Source: Patulibacter sp041648495 (GTDB lineage: Bacteria > Actinomycetota > Thermoleophilia > Solirubrobacterales > Solirubrobacteraceae). Taken from it: a stretch of 6,679 nt of DNA. Below are positions 5,167 to 6,679 of this stretch, piece by piece. The notes under the pieces were generated by a model that did no database searches, was not told the DNA's origin, and saw nothing but the letters and a program-made list of their open reading frames with translations. Both the position numbers and the translations under genes were made by a program. Numbering within the stretch: position 1 is the stretch's first letter; each line of letters starts with the position of its first letter. Location: positions 1 through 6,679 of the forward strand of contig JBAZOW010000204.1 in the NCBI GenBank assembly GCA_041648495.1, in the 5' to 3' direction.

Positions 5167-6515
5167 TTGGCGTTCCTGTTGCTATCGCAGGTGGCCTTAT
5201 CGCTGAACTTCGGTTGGTTCAGCAGATCGAGGATGTTCCCGATGAACGGATTGTTCTGCGGAATCACGACCTCTAGCAGGTTCAACGCACCGCAGTCGAA
5301 CACAATGGTAGACCGCGGCAGCGGACCGACACCGTCCTGGGACGAGACCGCCGAGTTGGTGTTGTGGCCCGCCCACGGCAGGTAGAACAGGTAGCTCTGG
5401 CCGTTCGGCCCGTCGCCCGGCGGGTCGTAGGCCATCGTGTTGAAGAAGCTATTGAGCACGTCGGTGATCCGCCGCAGGTCGGGGAGCGCCTCGGCGGTCT
5501 TCTGGCTGACCGGCACCAGCTTGCGCACGGTCGGCTGGGCGTCCCGCGCGAATGGCCGGACCTGGTCCTTCAGCACCGGGGTCGTCTTCTTGGAGAACGG
5601 CTCGATCTCCTCCAGGCTCGACGCCAGGTTGGACGTCGCCGGCTTGAGCGCGGTCAGGCCCTCGTCAAGGGTGACCGACAGGTCGCCGGCCTTGGCCAGC
5701 GCCTCGTTGGTCGAGTCCAGGGTGTCGGGCAGCAGCGCGATCGTCTCGGCGACGTTGTCGTTCTGCGCGGCGAACCGCTTCAGCACCGACGCGCTCGACT
5801 CGACGAACTCCGTCAGCTGGGCGTTCTCGCCGCCGAGCTCGCCGGTGATCTTGCCGACGTTGGTGACCAGCCGCTTGATCTTCTTCTCGCGGACGGCCAG
5901 CAGCTCGGCCGCGGTCTTGCCGTTGCGCGACAGCGGCTCGAACCGGCGCAGCGCCCGGGCCAGCGCCTTGCCGCCGTTCTTGCCCAGCGCCTGACCGGCG
6001 TCGCCGAGCAGCATCTGCAGCGCGGCCTGGGTCTCGGTGTCGATCGTCGCCAGGAACTCGTCGAAGTTGACGTCCGGCTGCGTCGCCGAGACGTCCAGCA
6101 CGGTGCCCTCGGGCAGCGCGTCACCGGCCGCCTTGGTGCCCGGATTGAGCTCGACGGTCATGTCCTTGAGCGGGGTCTTCGGCCGCAGCAGCACCGTCGC
6201 GTCGGGGTAGACGTGGCGGTACTTCTCTTCCAGCCGGAACCCGACCACCGCCTGGCCGCGGTCCAGCCGGACGCCGGTGACCTTGCCGACGTTGATGCCG
6301 GAGATCGTCACGGTCTGGCCCTGGCCCGGCATCACGCCGGACGCGCTGGTGAACCGCGCTTCCATCTTGAAGAACGTCTTGCCGAGGATCGGCATCCAGC
6401 TCGGGGCCGTGACGTTCTGGTTGGCGAAGATGTAGCCGCCGACGGCCAAGCCGACGATGATCAGCCCGAGCAAGGCGACGACTTCCTTGATGTGCCCGCG
6501 CCATCCGCTGGTCAT
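5163..6515 (-). CDS. Mce/MlaD-family protein, membrane-anchored (450 aa)
   Basis: Second complete Mce protein of the operon. A short cytoplasmic head (MTSGWRGHIKE) precedes one membrane helix at residues about 11-31. An MCE/MlaD domain at about 50-125 carries GQTVTISGINVGKVTGV and LLRPKTPLKDMTVELNPG, a variant of the usual TLLG-VEL motif. Residues about 150-355 are helical, heptad-like and rich in Ala/Leu/Glu/Lys, consistent with a periplasm-like shaft assembled with the other Mce subunits. The last 95 residues are Asn/Pro/Gly-rich, with Cys408 and Cys443 as a possible disulfide pair. It starts four bases inside the upstream mce gene (ATGA); the GGGGGG ahead of it is only a weak Shine-Dalgarno, so coupling is likely. 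Its C-terminal codons show lower GC than the body. It probably contributes to lipid or sterol-like substrate uptake; the substrate is unknown. Confidence 0.92.
   Translation of the reverse strand: MTSGWRGHIKEVVALLGLIIVGLAVGGYIFANQNVTAPSWMPILGKTFFKMEARFTSASGVMPGQGQTVTISGINVGKVTGVRLDRGQAVVGFRLEEKYRHVYPDATVLLRPKTPLKDMTVELNPGTKAAGDALPEGTVLDVSATQPDVNFDEFLATIDTETQAALQMLLGDAGQALGKNGGKALARALRRFEPLSRNGKTAAELLAVREKKIKRLVTNVGKITGELGGENAQLTEFVESSASVLKRFAAQNDNVAETIALLPDTLDSTNEALAKAGDLSVTLDEGLTALKPATSNLASSLEEIEPFSKKTTPVLKDQVRPFARDAQPTVRKLVPVSQKTAEALPDLRRITDVLNSFFNTMAYDPPGDGPNGQSYLFYLPWAGHNTNSAVSSQDGVGPLPRSTIVFDCGALNLLEVVIPQNNPFIGNILDLLNQPKFSDKATCDSNRNAK
5173..5177 (-). promoter_or_regulatory. ribosome binding site AGGAA of the 499-aa mce gene
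   Basis: AGGAA on the minus strand lies 6 bases before the ATG at 5166, inside the last codons of the upstream mce gene. It supports this start, along with the ATGA overlap. Confidence 0.65.
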
Positions 6516-6679
6516 CGCGACGCCCCCCGCTTATTGACCGGGTTGATCGGCGGCGCCGGCGGTCCGGGACGAGAACCATCGCCCGGGCCCTGTGACGCAG
6601 GGCCGTTGATGTCCGGCACCGGATTGTCGGCGCAGCGGACGTCGCGCCGCAGCGGCGGCTCCTTGCCGGTGAACGCCGG
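6512..6679 (-). CDS. C-terminal end of an Mce-family protein (partial, runs off window)
   Basis: An open minus-strand frame enters from the right edge and ends at the TGA at 6512-6514, giving 55 visible residues. The tail includes GKEPPLRRDVRCADNPVPDINGPA and then a Gly/Pro-rich stretch ending VNKRGASR. A Cys followed by an NPVPDxNGPA-like segment and a disordered Pro/Gly tail resembles the C-termini of actinobacterial Mce proteins as I remember them; the MCE domain itself is outside the window. The stop overlaps the start of the next mce gene by 4 bases, the same arrangement as the two junctions downstream, which supports membership of this operon. The call rests on tail resemblance plus context. 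Confidence 0.7.
   Translation of the reverse strand, partial: PAFTGKEPPLRRDVRCADNPVPDINGPASQGPGDGSRPGPPAPPINPVNKRGASR

Overview
The window is GC-rich, densely coded DNA from what is most likely an actinobacterium. Mce-family genes in an operon, a Thr/Pro-rich secreted cell-wall enzyme and strong G/C third-position bias all point that way. The class Thermoleophilia (Solirubrobacter, Conexibacter or Patulibacter relatives) is my best guess, from the look of the Mce C-terminal tails and the wall enzyme. That placement is inference, not something the sequence proves.

Left part (1-853, plus strand): three consecutive genes for small single-domain XRE-type helix-turn-helix proteins. The first is cut by the window edge. 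The second and third are clear paralogues, overlap by 4 bp (GTGA) and share an almost identical recognition-helix block. A GC-rich hairpin starts at the last stop codon.

Middle (854-958): a 105-bp intergenic gap between convergent transcription units. It holds most of one hairpin for the plus-strand genes and a second, larger interrupted hairpin placed to terminate the minus-strand operon.

Right part (959-6679, minus strand): one tight operon read from right to left. It contains the C-terminal end of an Mce protein (6512-6679), a complete 450-aa Mce protein (5163-6515), a complete 499-aa Mce protein (3667-5166) and a 903-aa secreted peptidoglycan-remodelling protein (959-3670). All three junctions are 4-bp ATGA overlaps, so the four proteins are probably co-translated.

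The Mce proteins are expected to be membrane-anchored, extracytoplasmic parts of an ABC-type lipid transporter (MlaD-like MCE domain plus a long helical shaft). The last gene combines an MltB-like lytic transglycosylase, a M23/LytM-like fold that is interrupted by linkers and has lost its catalytic residues, and a LAS-type (M15/MepA-like) metallopeptidase whose metal ligands look intact. The most interesting reading is that a wall-opening enzyme is produced in step with a lipid-transport machine that must cross the wall. No RNA genes, CRISPR arrays, insertion sequences or attachment sites were seen.
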